Part shown: positions 11,980-24,121 of the stretch, one piece after another | Numbering within the stretch: position 1 is the stretch's first letter | How the letters are laid out: each line of letters starts with the position of its first letter | From: Gnetum montanum | Taxonomy: Eukaryota; Streptophyta; Gnetopsida; Gnetales; Gnetaceae | Assembly: GCA_015680685.1 (NCBI GenBank) | Contig: MNCI01022583.1 | Span: 215,528 to 279,527, forward strand | DNA: 64,000 nucleotides | Reading direction: 5' to 3' | Position numbers and translations under genes: made by a program | The notes under the pieces: model-generated | What the model was told of the DNA's origin: nothing | The model's input: only the letters and a program-made list of their open reading frames with translations | The model's database searches: none

Positions 11980-13153
11980 ACTACGTGTCCAAAGGCTAGT
12001 CTATTAAGACATACACTAGTCCTTGATACCTCTAGTCCCCTCCTCCGAGCTAAGTGACTAGTGCTCCATGTCCACCCTGAATAAGAGGTCACTATCCTTG
12101 GCCTCTACCTCCTCCACTACTTCTTGCCTACTTTGGACACTCTTGAGCTAGATGTCCTAGCTACCCACATGCAAAAATATTTTGGCATTCCCTCTGCAAA
12201 TGACTAGGCTTCTCACATCTATAACAAACAATAGATCCACAACCAACTCCAATAGTAGGACCACAAGCAAGTGTTGGATGCTCTTCTCCATGACCATGAG
12301 CTTCCTTAGAGGGGCTAGGCCTCTCTCTAGATGTTAGTCCTCTCTTCTACCCTTGTTGCCTTTCTCTATGCACTGTATCTTCCCACTAACTCCTCTCTAA
12401 ATCCATGGCTACTACTATAGCTTCATCATAGGAAGTCAATCTGAGAGGTAATAGGTAATCCTTCAAGGATGGTCTCAAACCTTGAACAAACCTATTTTCC
12501 CATGTCCAATCATCTTTCTACATCAAGGATACATAACTACTTAGCTCAGAGAAATGAGCATCATACTTCGCCACAGACCAACTACCCTAATACAAATAAT
12601 AGAGATCATCCTTCTTAGCTTGTGCACATTGGGTAGACACATAATGACCTCTGAAAGATGCCAAAAAATCATCCCATGCCACCTATTGACCAATCCATCC
12701 CTTGGCATACTCTTCAATCATCCACCAACGTTGGGCAGTACCAACCAATTGATAAACTACTAAATGAGTCTACTAAACTGATGAACAACCCTTCAAATCA
12801 AAAGCCTTTTGTAATTCCTCCAACCTTTCTATAGCTACAGTGGGATCCTCAATGCTATCAAATTTAGGAGGTTCCAACTTCTAAAACTGCTTTACTAGTT
12901 TCTTATTGCTAGGCTACCTGTTTGATTCTCCTAAGCCTCTACTACCACTACCACTTCCCTCTTCTCTAATCATGGGAATGGGAGCATCACTAGGTACAAC
13001 ATGCTATTGTAGGATCTATAATAATTGTTGTATAAGCTGTAGTTGCCCATTTGCAAAACCACTACTAGATGTTTGAAGAGGCTGCTCTTGTCCATCATTA
13101 GGCCTTTCTAGTCTATAGGCCCCACTAGCATCATAACCACATCTACTATACAT
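11980..13153 (-). pseudogene. gag: Element E gag with zinc knuckle
   Basis: The ATG at 13151-13153 begins a gag with a glutamine-rich start, then a KLEPPKFDSIEDP block near 12860, and a CCHC zinc knuckle of spacing C-x2-C-x4-H-x4-C at 12185-12226. Multiple stops and shifts break it. Confidence 0.7.
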
Positions 13154-13217
13154 CACTGTAATCTAAAATCACAAATGTGTGAGTACCCAAACTATCATAC
13201 AACATCAAAGTAAACTA

Positions 13218-13229
13218 GCTCTAATATGA
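13218..13229 (-). promoter_or_regulatory. Primer binding site of element E (initiator-Met-like)
   Basis: The minus strand reads TCATATTAGAGC, which matches the common plant PBS TGGTATCAGAGC at 9 of 12 positions, 3 bp inside the right (5') LTR. The mismatches are mostly transitions. Confidence 0.65.
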
Positions 13230-13232
13230 CAA

Positions 13233-15890
13233 TATAACACCCTTCCCTAGCTAGGGCAAGGTGATTCCTAGGATCAAGTAATCTTAGAATGGAAGCATGA
13301 TAACAAAAAACCAATAATGTATAGAATACATGATATTAAGGAAGGTCAAACTACACAAAAATTTCATACCACACCAAAAATAAACATACACTTCAATTCA
13401 TTTAGCAAAATACATAAAAACACATAGAAACCATCATCGTATATATAAGAGTATAGAGAGTTTCATACAATGATACATAGCCCATACTACATTACATGAA
13501 ATATACATTAACCAAGCACTAAATATTTTTTCCTCATCTAATCTCTCTCTTTATGTTCATCTAGGGTCCTGCACCTTTCACCTATCATTTAAATAAAGTC
13601 AATACACAATTAAGTGGAAAGCCTTTACACTTCCCTTGCTAGATGGTCAACAAGTCCTGCACTAAAGGAGGGGAGTGGAGTACAAGGCAATTTGCAACAA
13701 TTGTTAGTCTTATGCATGCTCAAAACAACACACACCATATCACCCATAATGTTAGCATACTATCCTACAATCATAGATAAAGCCACAATTTGACATGATC
13801 ATGCCCATATCAACATACCCACAATATACCATTAAACAGTTCATGATCCACACACTCATAATCCAATCAAGACTCACAAACCAATACTATCATATACATA
13901 GCCCATGTGGTCACTAGCATGTCCACACCTAATGTAGCATGTGAAATGTTGCCATGGGTACTCAAAACAACCATTGCATGTAGGTATTTTATTAGTCTTT
14001 TATTTATCTAATTGGTATTAGGATCCATCAACCTATGATCCACAACCACTAGCCTTCTGGAAAACTAGCGATAGGGATGAACACACCTATGTCACAAACT
14101 AGCCATGGTGACGAACACACCTACACTCTCCCACTCTCAGGATGAGGCCTGAGATAGGAGCCTCATCAATGCATCATAGTAGGGGTCAATCCATACTATC
14201 TCCAGTGTGCCTCATCACTAACCGATCCACACCCTCATGCTAGCACCACCCACCAACGATTGTCACAAGCATCATCGTGAAAACATGTACACATTTCAGC
14301 TAGCTTAAGCTAACACTTGTGATAAGCACAACACACCCAAACAAACATAACCACACATATCCACACCTAATAGTTACAGTCATTCCATGAAAACAATACC
14401 ATAATTCAACAAAAGAACATGAATACCTCAATATGATAAAACAATACCATATTTCTTAAACAACATGTAATTTCAAACAAATGTCCACTATAATAACCAT
14501 CAAAATGATATATGCCCAAAGAGAAAACTTATCCCACAATTAGAAAGTACTTTCCAAAATGATCCCAATGACACTAATTTTACCTAAATCAAACTCTTTG
14601 AAGCAAAGTTATGCATGTTCAAAGTTTTTTTAATAAAATAATATTTAAATAATATATAATTACCACTAGGAAGGATTGGAACTCCCAAAAACACTTGCAC
14701 CCTATTAGGCCTCACAAATGTCATATTTCAATCATATGAGTCTCATCAACATCACATATCATATTCTACAAGTCCATATCATACCATACATTGCATATAT
14801 ATATTACAACACAATCTGTAACCAAAATCGGACAATTTTGGGAAATAGGAAAAATAACATGTCTAAGATCAATCTTTGATCTATCCACCCCACATGCCCA
14901 TATCACATAATCATATATAATAATCTAGCACAAATATACAGGAAAAAGATAAAGATAACCAACCAATTCAAATCATTGGGGCAAAAAGGCCAAAATAAGC
15001 AGAAAACTCTCAAAAAATATAGCAAGACTCTATTTCACTCCCAACAAGTTCTACACCCATGTAGATATAACTGCAGCAATCCCAAATCTAGGTTTAGAGT
15101 AAGCAAAAATCATCCACAAAGCTCAAAATCCAAAAAAAAATGGAAAACAAAAGAAGAGAGAAGAAAGAAAAATAAAAAATAGGCTCTTGTGTGTTTCTGT
15201 TAACACAAACAAAAAAAAATAGAAACCCAAAACCCAATTTCTATGGAAAGTGGTGGTGAGGTGGTGGTAAAAAAAACAAACCTAAAACCTATACTTTCAC
15301 TTTATACTTTATATAAAATAAACAAAACCAATGATGCACTTTTCTCATAAGATGTGAGTTCACTTTTTTTCTTTTTTCCATTTGAATTATTTATTATTTT
15401 TTAATGAATTATTTTCATAAGCTATTCTTATTTTTTTTACTACACAACTAATATCATAAACTTTAATCATGGGCAACAAACACATCAAGACTCCAAATCA
15501 ACATCCATTTCAACCTACGAGATCCTTATCATACACACTACACATTCACATGCAAAAACCACACCCAAACATCATGCAACATAGTGCTATAGTACAAATG
15601 CCTAAATACTAAAATCACACATAAAGCATAAATACATACTAGATAGATTCTCTTATACCCCAATCCAACAACCCTGCCAACAATATCACTTATCTAACAC
15701 ATCACATAGGGCTAATGTACATAATCACATTAGATAAGCATGCAAAGACATCATAATCATAAAATAAAGACAAAGCCTCATAACATATAAAATATTTTAA
15801 CTCATCCCCAACAACCCACTAGAACTCAACACATAATGTATAAATCATACATGTATGGCCATACCTACTGTCTCTACATTGGATGTAACT
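13233..15890 (-). repeat. Element E right (5') LTR
   Basis: It starts TATAACACCC, where the left LTR has TGTAACACCC, and ends GGATGTAACT, where the left has GGATGTAACA. Both terminal changes are single-base. It is 2658 bp against 2650 bp for the left copy. Confidence 0.85.
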
Positions 15891-15895
15891 TAACC
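15891..15895. repeat. Target-site duplication of element E, right copy (TAACC)
   Basis: It differs by one base from TAACT at 6627-6631. Element F coding sequence resumes directly after it. Confidence 0.7.
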
Positions 15896-16860
15896 AACTT
15901 GGTGACACCCACTAATCTTAAGAAATTGATAAGATTATAAGGTAGATTGTAATTTATTCATAGGTTCATCTCAAGACTTAAGGATGAGCTACAACCCATG
16001 CAACACTTGCTAAAGAAGGGGCTTCATTATCAGTGGACTACCCAATGCCAAGAAGCCTTTGATAACATCAAGCAAAAGTTGGCTCAATTACCTACTATGT
16101 ATCCACCTCAAAAAGATAAACTATTTTACATCTACCTTGCAATCTCTGACATGTCCATAGCCTCCTTACTCTATCAAAAATGAGATGATGAAGCAAAAAT
16201 GTCTATTTACTACCTTAGTCATGCATTAATAGTCTACAAAACTTGATACATAGAGGTTGAGAAATATTTTCTAGCCATAGTCTTCTTCTTGAAGAAGTGG
16301 AGACACTACTATTTTAGGAACCAAGTCAATGTCATATGTTAGGCTAATATAACAAGAGTCATAATGACCAATATAAATGAAAGTAGTGACATGGTCTAGT
16401 GAAAAGCTATTATAGTTGAGTTTATCCTACATTACATCTCTCAAGCCTCAACCAAAGGCCAAGCTACTGCCAGACATCTCATCAGTTACCTGATTGAAGA
16501 CAATATAGCTACTAATCCTGAGTTCTATGAAAAACATGATAACATTGTGAAAAAAATACCCAAGGGTTATGAATCCATCATGCACTTTGATGAAGCTTCA
16601 ATTACCCTTGGGGCTAATGTTGTTGCTATCATAATATTGCTCTCTAGTTAGATCCAATCTTTTTCTTATCATTTTCAACTTTCATGTACCAACAATTTCA
16701 CATAATATGAAGGTTTGATCAGAGGGATGATGGTAGCTCATAATCAAGGAATCAAATTTTTAATGATAAAAGGTGATTTGCAACTTGTGCTTAATTAAGT
16801 GACTAAGGTTTACATATGCAAAGCCAAACATTTACAACCTAATTGTGACCTACCCAAGAA
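15896..16860 (+). pseudogene. pol: Element F RNase H and second (archaeal-type) RNase H
   Basis: The first part has LKKGLHYQWT and then QEAFDNIKQKLAQ (16010-16090), typical of the RT-RNase H junction of gypsy elements, followed by a YYLSHAL block near 16205. A second RNase H is indicated near 16690-16850 by EGLIRGMMVAHNQGI and GDLQLVLN. Two such domains in tandem mark Tat-group elements. Stops are frequent. Confidence 0.7.
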
Positions 16861-17199
16861 AATCATGCAACAATTTACATATGTTGGTATCCAACAGATA
16901 TCCCAAAATGAGAATATGTAGTTGATGTCGTTGCAACCTTGGTCCTAAGTATGACACCATGTTTAGCAAGTTACCTTCTTTAATGGATAATTGTGCTCTT
17001 CCCATCATGTAGAACACCAAAGTCATCTCTTTAGCCACCATCGATAATGTTCCTCAAAAAGAATGGTATGATAATATCAAGTTTTACCTTATGCATGGTG
17101 AATCTCCACATAGCCTAACTGCTTCTTAAAAGGACGTTCTACATAATAGATCAAAACCATATATTGCTATAGTTGATAACACACTATGTTAAAGGTCCT

Positions 17200-18305
17200 A
17201 TGATGGCATATTGTTAGTGTGCTTTGGCGAAATTGAAGCTCACACAATCCTTGTGCAAGTTCACGAAGGTGTATGCAAAGGACATATAGGACCTAGAGCT
17301 ATGGCCATAAAGATTAAATGATTAGGATACTATTAGTCCTATATGAAAAGTACTTTCTTGTAAAAAAATTAAAACTTGAGATACCTATCAATGGCACAAC
17401 AACTTTATACACATGCCACCAACTAGGCTACACAATACTTAGATAACCTGGCTATTTCAATGATGGGGAATTAACATCATTAAATCCATAATGCCTAAGT
17501 CTTTAGAAAGGCATAACTTCATCATTACTACAACTAAATATTTTACAAAGTAGGTTAATGTTATTCCTCTAAGAAGGACAATGTCTCAACAAGTTTGTAA
17601 ATTCATATTAGACAACATAGTATCCTTCTTTGGCATACCATTAACTATAGTTACAAATAATGGACCACAATTTAGTAGCTAAGAAATGCAAGCCTTTTAT
17701 GAACAACTAAGCATCAAATATTCCTTTTCATCATCATATTATCTACAAGCTAATGGGTAAGTAGAAGCAAGCAATAAAGTCATCATAAATCTCCTCAAAA
17801 GGATGCTAAATAATAGTAGATGTAAGTGGCATGAATGACTTATACATGCACTATGGACCTATAGAACAATCTTTACAATTGCAACTAGTGCTACCCCATA
17901 TAGCCTTGTTTATGAATTTGAAGCTATTTTACCTCTTGAATTGCAAGTTTCATCACTAAAGATAGCACTGTTTGACTTCATTAATAATGAGTAGAATAAG
18001 GAGCTACATACCATCAACCTTGATTCTGTGGAAGAGTAGCGAATACAAACACTTTCTCACATTGAACGATGTCAAGAAAGGCAAAAACAATAACATCATC
18101 ACAATTTGAATAAATGAAAGGACAAGGAAGGAGACTTTATTTTTAAGATCATTCTAGAACACACAAACAAGTTTTTGGCCAATTGGAAGGGATCTTTCTT
18201 AGTTACCAAAGCTTATGGTAATGGGGCATTCAAGCTAGAAGACATAGATGGGAATGAATTAGTCAATCTAATCAACTATTTCTATCTCAAACCTTATTAT
18301 GTCTA
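17200..18305 (+). pseudogene. pol: Element F integrase, catalytic residues lost
   Basis: Blocks in order: a VHEGVCKGHIGPRAMA zinc-binding region (about 17260-17310), the core (about 17460-17800), and a C-terminal WKG-x-FLVTKAYGNGAFKLED block ending in YLKPYYV at 18304. In the core, the first catalytic Asp (normally TDYFTK) is read as Lys and the second (normally TDNGPQF) as Asn, so the enzyme would be inactive apart from its stops. Confidence 0.75.
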
Positions 18306-19600
18306 ATGCTAACCTATTTTCCTATAGTCCTTGTTTGTCTTTGTTTGTAGGTATGAATGAATGATGGATACTAATAACTTTTGTAGCTTATAATAAGCAA
18401 GCCTATATGACCACTTATCTTTTCTTTTTGGCAAAACAAATGAATTATAAAACTTTGTAAAATCTATGAAACAAAATACAGATTTCTCATTTTGTACCAA
18501 TTATAACCTATGATGTTCTATATTTTGCTTATTATATCATGTTTCCTTATGCAATCTCTTGTAATAACATGTATTATTTAGCTTGTTTTCTTATTCTCTT
18601 GGCATTGTGCTTGTAAGATAAAGCCTAGAGTCATTGTAAGGATGCAACTCATCGTAAGTAGTGAGATATGATCTTGATACATGAGATGTAGTTAGCTTAT
18701 CTAACTATGCTAAGAGTGTGTATTGCACACCACTTCCATTACCTTCCTAAGCTATAATCCCATCACTGAATTACAACCTTCCCTACTAACAATGAAAACT
18801 GATGTTTCACATTCAAGCACCATGGCCATGTAACATACTCCTCTACATGCTCCAGAGGTCAAGTTTGGTGAATGTAATGCATCTCATTCAACAAGAGAAT
18901 GAAGCAAAATTTGACATACTCTACTAATCAAGTATACTAGATGCAACACATTTCATTCAGTGAGAAAATAAAATTTGGCCTTGCCAATAAAACCCAATGA
19001 AGATTTCACTCCTAGAAAAAAGGAAAAGGGAGAAAATGCAAAGAAATCCAAGAAGCCAATGAAGCCTAATGTTAAAAAAATAACTCCAAACAAAAAGGGT
19101 AAAGCCTAACAACCAAAGATGCCCAAGGATAGAGTGTTGGTTCTTCCAAAACATCATCAAGTAACCAATAGTTCAAACATGAAGCCTAAAGATTTTTTAG
19201 CAAATTCACATGTTGCAACCATGCCATTACCATGATTTTAACATTTGGAATTTCTTGTTAGCCAAAATGACCATTCTTTATTAATCACTATAATCATTGA
19301 TTTCATCCCAAACTCTTAACATCCCATCATGACCTTATTTCACCATTGTGAGCACTCCTTGGTAGGATTTGATAGCTACAAAATCAAGTGTGGAGAGAGA
19401 GCATTGGTGATAAACCTACAGTGGTGTTTGCATTCTTTCTTTATGTATTTCAAGTCAATCCTTAAAACATCAATAAAGTAGAGATAATGAAATACCCCCA
19501 AAGAAAATTCATGTTATAACCCATAGATAAAATTCTTTGTAATTTAATGAAAAAATAAAGGTAGATGCAATTACCTTACTTTTTCCAAAATCCTACATTA
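18306..19600 (+). other. 3' non-coding region of element F
   Basis: No conserved coding block is visible here. It lies between the end of integrase and the probable 3' LTR. A purine-rich run near 19390-19403 could be a polypurine tract, but no clear LTR start follows it. Confidence 0.35.
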
Positions 19601-20635
19601 TGGCCTTGCATTATTGAAGTTTAAGGTCATTTTTAATGTAAAATATAAGATGTGCATCCTATATGCTATAGATCTCATATATTCTAGCTTGTAAAGGCTA
19701 AAAAATGGTTCACAAGCTATAAATTTCTTATCTTCCATATTACGAAAGCTACAAAGTAATGTATGCTAGCTTGAAGGGGTTAACATTGCTTCAAAAGCTA
19801 CAAAATTTGGCATCTTAGCCTCATACACTAAGCATTACAATTCCATATGCTAGAAAACCTATAAAGATAGCATACAAAAGTTGGGTTTTAATCCTATATG
19901 CTAGTCATGAAGGTTCTATATGCTAGGCAATGTTCAAAGATAGCATACGAAGAGCAAAAATTTAGATAAAATTGTTCATACACTACATGAAGGTATCCTA
20001 AGTATGATAGAATTTGCTATACATTTACAACAATCATGATAGAAATAATTAGTGATAAAATAGGGATCCAAGGCCTATTTAAATAATGATCTATCTCATT
20101 AAAAGTACTTTTGGGCATTTTGCATCTACACCAAACTTGAGACTTTTGAGTAGTGCAAATGTCCAAGAGTCCACAAAGACCATCATCATTTTTTTTCTTA
20201 GTGAAGATCATAGTAGAAGAGAAAACTGATGGTGAGCTCAAATGGTAGATTATATAGAATTCTTAGAGGTAGATTAAATTATAGAACATATCATGTAGTT
20301 GTATCAGGTTTTAAGCATTCTCCCTTGAGTTCTTGGACATAAAAATTCAAAAACTTGTATTCTCTAAACTTTTTTGCTATAAATTTTCCATCATTTTAAT
20401 ACAAGATTACAATTTCATTCATTTGTCACATTTTACTTTACATTTCTCTACATTCAAATCATACTCTCACAATCTTTATTTTGCATTTCAGTAGTAGATT
20501 GTTAAGTCCCTAGTTGATAGGCAAGACTATCCAAGGTGCTTTGGATCCTTTTCCAAGGCCCATGGATCCAAAGTTAAAATTATTTCCACTCTAAAATTTT
20601 TAGATCTTTAGCACCAAATTCTTCAACTATTATTG
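19600..20635 (+). repeat. Probable Tat-type LTR with TATA box and repeated U3 motif
   Basis: The upstream part carries four copies of TATGCTAG (19762, 19846, 19897, 19919) and the inverse TAGCATA (19868, 19941). A TATTTAAATA element lies at 20076-20085. Just past the probable end, at 20636, TTGGCAACTGTTTGGGA resembles the primer site of Tat elements (TTGGCGCCGTCTGTGGGA). The LTR edges are not fixed, since no second full copy was found. A segment around 20523-20640 has a diverged relative at 21815-21945. Confidence 0.4.
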
Positions 20636-20639
20636 TTGG

Positions 20640-22500
20640 CAACTGTTTGGGATGCCAATGTTTTCCTTCAATCTCATGTCTGGGATCACAGGAAACAAAC
20701 GTGTTCATTCAAACTTGGGTTTAGGTGCTTGCTAGTCTCTAGAAATACCAAGGACTAGATACCTCCAAATAAACTCAATGATAAGAGAGCAAACTAATCA
20801 TAGATATGTGTTTGCTACTATGAATGTCGAATTAGTTGGATTTGTATATGAAACTGTAGCTGGCTATTGTAAATGAAATTTAGCTAACTTTATCGAATAT
20901 TATGACTCATTAAAAATTCCTATTTTATCAAGTCATTTAGTCTATATAGTCCATATAGTACATTACTTGAAACAAATAAAATTTCATAAAAAATGCTTAA
21001 GCATAAGTCTATAAAAATCTACTCCTAATTTTCCCCAGGGAGAAAGATCTAAAAGAAAACTAGATATAGAGCGAGATTCAATAGAATTTAAAAGAGAAGA
21101 AGAAAAGAAAGTAGATTCATATGTAATCTCAAATATTTAGGTAAGATAAATTGAACATGATGAAACATGTTTTAATATATTTATTTAAATTTAATCTAAG
21201 TATTACAAATTGTCCAAACCCTTTAAGCTTAATAAATAATTTCATAAAACACAATCTTATTAAACTACCAAAACGCTTGGCAAATGACAAAGCATAAGCT
21301 TTTATTTGGCTAGTTAATAATTATCAAAAATTACAAAAAATAGAGCTAGTAGAAAAAATTTGACAATTTCAAGATTGAAATATCAAGGAAATAAACATTA
21401 AAAAATGAAGATATTTTAAATCAGCTCAAAGTATCAAAGATTTTCCTAGACCCTCTAGACTCAAATAGGTAATTTTATAAAGAAATTACTATCAAATTGC
21501 TCAAGATTCTTTTTAAAGACAACATAACCTCTTATATGGTAACCAAATAGCAGTCTTAAATTGAGTGAAAATAGAGCTATACAAGAAATCTAGAAGATCC
21601 CAAAATTCAATGCCAAAAACAATACTATCTAAACCATTAGCTAAGCAACTAAGATAAAATGAGAAGAAAAGAACTCACAGGATTAAAATAAAGTAGTTGA
21701 ATCGATGCCTTTAGCAAGCCATGCTTTACAATCTTCAATATATTTCTTCCAAAATCCCACTTAGTCATAAAGCCTACTCCATTAAATGGATTAAATGTGC
21801 CAATTGTTATAGCAATTAGCCAAATCATTTAAGGTGCTTTTGAACCTTTTTGAGGTCCATGGATCTACAAGCTAAACTATTTTACATGGGATATTTTAGT
21901 TTTCCAACATCAAGATTTTCCATTATTAGAGTTTCCAATGCTAGAAGGAGGGTCTCTACCTAACTTCTTTGCTAAAAACCTATTGCAAAAAGTTCCCTGC
22001 TTACTTCTACCTTGTTTGGCGAGCTCATTGGATCAAACAATATTTATATTGGATTTCCAAAAACCCTAGCATGTAGCCTCAATGCTAGTTTTACTTACAA
22101 TAGATTTTATCACTATGTTTTGTAGTTGCAATATGTAATGCTACCATAGTTCCTTGCACAACATTTGTAGTGGCATTGCATACTACTACCTCTATTTCTA
22201 TAATTTGTAGTTTGTAGTTTTTTCTATAATTTGTAGTTTGTAGTTTTTTTAGCTTTTTCCTTTCATACGCTAACACCCATTTTCATTTCCTTAGCCTTGT
22301 TCAAATATGCTAGAACAAACTTTAAAAAAAATTTAAAAATTCAATTTTACAATTGTAATGTGTATGGTTTTCCTTTGTTTGTTCTTATGTTTTAAGGCCA
22401 ATTTAGTCCATATGCTATGGCTTTACAAGCTATAGATTTATAAGCTACAAAATTTACATCCTAAGGTACTTGGGAACCAACATGTCCTAATTTGTAATTC
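20640..22500. other. Unplaced LTR-element debris
   Basis: 21815-21945 repeats, with much divergence, the end of the probable LTR at 20523-20640, and 22405-22470 resembles its U3 (19660-19760). This suggests pieces of a second Tat-type copy. No protein motif was recognised. Confidence 0.35.
22196..22247. repeat. Two tandem copies of a 26-bp unit
   Basis: The unit beginning TTCTATAATTTGTAG is repeated exactly at 22196-22221 and 22222-22247. Exact identity implies a recent local duplication in otherwise decayed DNA. Confidence 0.8.
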
Positions 22501-23560
22501 CCACACTTACTATATCTAAGGTAAGTGGGGGTGCAAGAATATTGCATCTTGCGCAATCTAATCAATGCCAATGCGAAACACGTCATCTAGGTGGAGACCG
22601 AAGCAAAGAGTAGATCCAATTCATCCCAGATGAACCACTAGAGACCAAAGATGAAATTTTCTCAAACAACAATTTACAAGTTGCCAATAGAACTCTCATC
22701 AACCATACTAGAGTAAAATCATAGCTAGTCCAACCACATGTAAATCAATGGAGGACAATATCACAACGCAATCATATATAACCTCTAGGAAGAACAAAAT
22801 AGATGGCCTACTAACATCATAACATCAGCCCCATAATGAAAGTCTTACATGAGTCTTACCATAGGATGACTCCTTAGAGGATACACAAGAACATGGTTCT
22901 ATATCACCAAGATATATAACTGGAACAACTACAGGTAAGAAACCTCAGAGGTATAAAAACACAAGAGAATAATACACTTATCACAACATGATACAAAAAT
23001 GCTCTGATACCATCTATAACAACATTAACTCGACACCGCAAGGAATTCCCTTAGATGTATTGGATCTAGGGTGGAAGACCTAAGGAATACACCTCTATGC
23101 AAGCATAGCACCCCTTGGAAGCAAGTGACACAATAGCTTCATATAACAAGAGAGTACACCTTTTAGGAGAACCTCTAAACTCTAAACAAGAACTTCTTGA
23201 ACAAGCACACATACAACCTTGTAGACATCATTGGTTGAAAAGGAGACGATAGACGATGTATCACAAAGGGCACCTCACCCCAGCCCCTCGTGATATGATA
23301 CAAGGTTCAACAAAGCACTGCACCAAAACTATCCAATCCTAGCTACCTAGGTATTTACATCCACCACAAAACCAAGGCAATGTAATTCTCCAAGTGAGAG
23401 GGTAAGTATGAAGATAACTAAGAGGGGGAGCAACAAGAGGGAGTCCTGCAACTGGCTTGGTACCAACAAGCCAGGAAGGGTTTCCCAACACTTGCACATC
23501 CGGCGAAGATCAGGGGAAATATCGAGTGCTACCTAAAGACATGTCAGAGTGTTCCATGGC
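22500..23560 (-). mobile_element. LTR-retroelement fragment with perfect iMet primer site (element G)
   Basis: At 23001-23012 the minus strand reads TGGTATCAGAGC, the 12-nt complement of the initiator Met tRNA 3' end. Two bases to the right a sequence starts TATAACAAC, similar to the start of the element E LTR (TATAACACC). So 23015 to about 23560 is probably a 5' LTR in minus orientation, with about 500 bp of internal leader to its left. The right edge was not found and no protein motif is visible. It ends within about 600 bp of the ABCG stop codon. Confidence 0.5.
23001..23012 (-). promoter_or_regulatory. Primer binding site, initiator-Met type
   Basis: This is a perfect 12-base match to the common plant retrotransposon primer site, on the minus strand. 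Confidence 0.7.
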
Positions 23561-24121
23561 CCCAAACCATGGGGAGAAACCAGGGGAACCACTACCCTGG
23601 TGCTTCTTTGTTGAAAGCTAAAGCACACAAATTTTAAGATTGAAATAAAATTTACAGTTCGAAAGCTCGTGAAATTTGTTCTGTTTTTGGTCTTTAAATT
23701 TGAAATTGTTCTCGGAAAATGCGGGTTTAGATCCGAAGCAAATGATACGACAATACTTGGTAAATGTATAATGATTGATATTACATCTGATTTTTTTTTT
23801 TTGCTTGGTCTCAAACTTGCTCATGAATCTCTCTTAGGTTTGCTTAGTTCCAACCTGCAATTTAAATGTACAGGGAACGGAACTATTACGTTGTCGTTAA
23901 ATTTTCCCCTTTTTGAAGTGCGTGATTGAGAGAAGTAATCTATAAGCAGCTTTGAGGTACTGTTATTAAAGTTTCACAAATTTAACTTCTTTACATTTAA
24001 GTTGACCTTATCAAGGTAGGAGGGCTGCTTGTACAGTTGAGGTTTTTTGTATCTAGGGTGGGCCAAATATGATTTTTGGAGGAGCTTTTAGGTAAAATTA
24101 TGTTCATGTTGCAGAGAATTA

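Larger units (their letters stand above)
6632..15890 (-). mobile_element. Complete chromovirus of Tekay/Del type (element E)
   Basis: Both LTRs are present (6632-9281 and 13233-15890, about 2.65 kb each), with a polypurine tract inside the left LTR, an initiator-Met-like primer site inside the right LTR, and minus-strand gag, protease, RT, RNase H, integrase and a C-terminal chromodomain-like segment. LTRs of this size, a zinc-knuckle gag and a chromodomain fit the Tekay/Del group. Every coding part is broken by stops, so the copy cannot act on its own. It sits inside element F and is therefore younger than F. Confidence 0.85.
5530..20640 (+). mobile_element. Old Tat-like Ty3/gypsy retrotransposon (element F), split by element E
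   Basis: Plus-strand pol fragments occur in the order RT (to 6626), then after the inserted element E, RNase H (from 15896), a second archaeal-type RNase H (about 16690-16850), and integrase with its C-terminal domain (about 17200-18305). Two RNase H domains, and an integrase tail ending in a YLKPYY-like motif, are marks of the Tat/Retand/Ogre group. All parts carry many stops. The 5' LTR and gag are not recognised. A probable 3' LTR lies at about 19600-20635. The right boundary is approximate. Confidence 0.65.

Noticed and set aside
23533-23929. Overlapping open frames downstream of ABCG on both strands
   Set aside because: No domain and no splice continuity with ABCG, whose stop codon at 24122-24124 is clear.
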